The translations under genes and the position numbers were made by a program. From an uncultured delta proteobacterium (GTDB taxonomy: Bacteria > Desulfobacterota > Syntrophia > Syntrophales > UBA8958): a stretch of DNA of 64,000 bases. How positions within the stretch are numbered: position 1 is the stretch's first letter; every line of letters begins with the position of its first letter. Under the pieces are notes generated by a model. It ran no database searches, was not told the DNA's origin, and saw nothing but the letters and a program-made list of their open reading frames with translations. This document shows positions 63,632 through 64,000 of this stretch, piece after piece. The stretch lies in contig CAISJV010000001.1 of assembly GCA_903885795.1 (NCBI GenBank), forward strand, positions 1 to 64,000. Direction: 5' to 3'.

Positions 63632-64000
63632 ATGATGCCAAGAAGAATATTGAACGGGTTAGCCAGAATTCTCTTTGTCGCTGTTTTTTTTCTATACGGA
63701 TGCGCCGTCGGGGCGGTTCCGGACAGAACGTCCCTGGCGGACCGTGTCAGCCTTGAGGGCGGATTAGAGAAATCATACCTCAAAACGTCGTCATTCACCC
63801 TTACGTCGTACAGCCGCGCCTCCCGTCCGGGCGGTAATCTGAATCTCTATATCGAAGGAGACGGATTGGCGTGGATTAGTCCGACATGGCGATCTTCGGA
63901 CCCTTCTCCCCGCAACCCCCTCGGCCTGGAGATGGCCGCCCTGGACCCGGCAGCGAATGTGGCCTACCTGGCGAGGCCGGGACAATATCTACGCCCTGAC
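63632..64000 (+). CDS. Lipoprotein alpha/beta hydrolase, start only
   Basis: First 123 codons of a gene cut by the window end. ATG at 63632, six bases after the autotransporter stop, or the adjacent ATG. LFVAVFFLYGCAVGA is a lipoprotein signal with Cys at about residue 24. The body (NLYIEGDGLAWISPTWRSSD, PSPRNPLGLEMAALDPAANV, YLARPGQYL) matches the start of a group of bacterial alpha/beta-hydrolase lipoproteins. Active-site residues would lie beyond the window. Probably co-transcribed with the autotransporter. Confidence 0.7.
   Translation, partial: MMPRRILNGLARILFVAVFFLYGCAVGAVPDRTSLADRVSLEGGLEKSYLKTSSFTLTSYSRASRPGGNLNLYIEGDGLAWISPTWRSSDPSPRNPLGLEMAALDPAANVAYLARPGQYLRPD

Overview
The window looks like a chromosomal piece of an anaerobic, Gram-negative bacterium, most likely a deltaproteobacterium (Desulfobacterota) close to the Syntrophales. 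This is inferred from gene content, not from a marker gene: a UGA-encoded selenoprotein, an oxygen-sensitive 4-hydroxybutyryl-CoA-dehydratase-type flavoenzyme, a B12-dependent acyl-CoA mutase with its G-protein chaperone, PAS-LuxR regulators, GatCAB-dependent aminoacylation, TolC-type and autotransporter outer-membrane proteins, and VgrG with DUF2169. I saw no rRNA, tRNA, CRISPR array, intact insertion sequence or phage.

Layout. (1) 0.1-5.3 kb, minus: an arsenic-type detoxification operon with a 28-residue micro-ORF, three thioredoxin-fold proteins, an ACR3 arsenite exporter, an ArsP-like permease, a CcdA-like electron carrier and an atypical ProC-like reductase, behind a clear promoter. (2) 5.5-11.3 kb, minus: a tripartite RND efflux operon (TolC, adaptor, pump). 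(3) 11.4-16.4 kb: glutamate racemase and an rRNA methyltransferase (minus); AI-2E-type permease, GNAT and DUF2156 genes (plus). (4) 16.4-21.7 kb, minus: a two-component system whose sensor has an Arg/Gln/Asp-rich periplasmic domain, followed by two secreted proteins of matching composition. (5) 21.8-25.5 kb: metallo-hydrolase, DUF4143 ATPase and an MtnA paralogue. (6) 25.8-36.3 kb, plus: a PAS-PAS-LuxR regulator, a palindromic operator, then a redox and acyl-CoA block: C_GCAxxG_C_C protein, selenocysteine CoA-disulfide-reductase-like enzyme, 4-hydroxybutyryl-CoA-dehydratase-like enzyme, a split acyl-CoA mutase with isobutyryl-CoA-mutase substrate residues, its MeaB chaperone and a cobalamin adenosyltransferase.

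(7) 36.4-42.6 kb, minus: trmJ, then the branched-chain amino-acid operon ilvB-ilvH-ilvC-ilvD behind a complete attenuator: promoter, Val/Ile-rich leader peptide and two terminator hairpins. (8) 42.6-45.7 kb, minus: PBP1A, TatC and TatA/B. (9) 45.8-52.1 kb, plus: deacetylase-family protein, gatCAB, mtnA and a HAD phosphatase. (10) 52.1-60.4 kb, minus: a type-VI-like module (pentapeptide protein, VgrG, DUF2169-pentapeptide fusion, pentapeptide protein, DUF3540, truncated remnant of a possible DUF4150/PAAR-like gene) from its own promoter. (11) 60.6-64 kb, plus: an autotransporter and the start of a lipoprotein hydrolase.

Short inverted-repeat elements lie between genes. Two copies, at 35915-36039 and 46895-47020, are nearly identical and show a compensatory change in their terminal arms. 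The most striking items are the selenoprotein with its SECIS-like hairpin, the ilv leader peptide, the mutase specificity signature and the Arg/Gln/Asp-rich sensor system.
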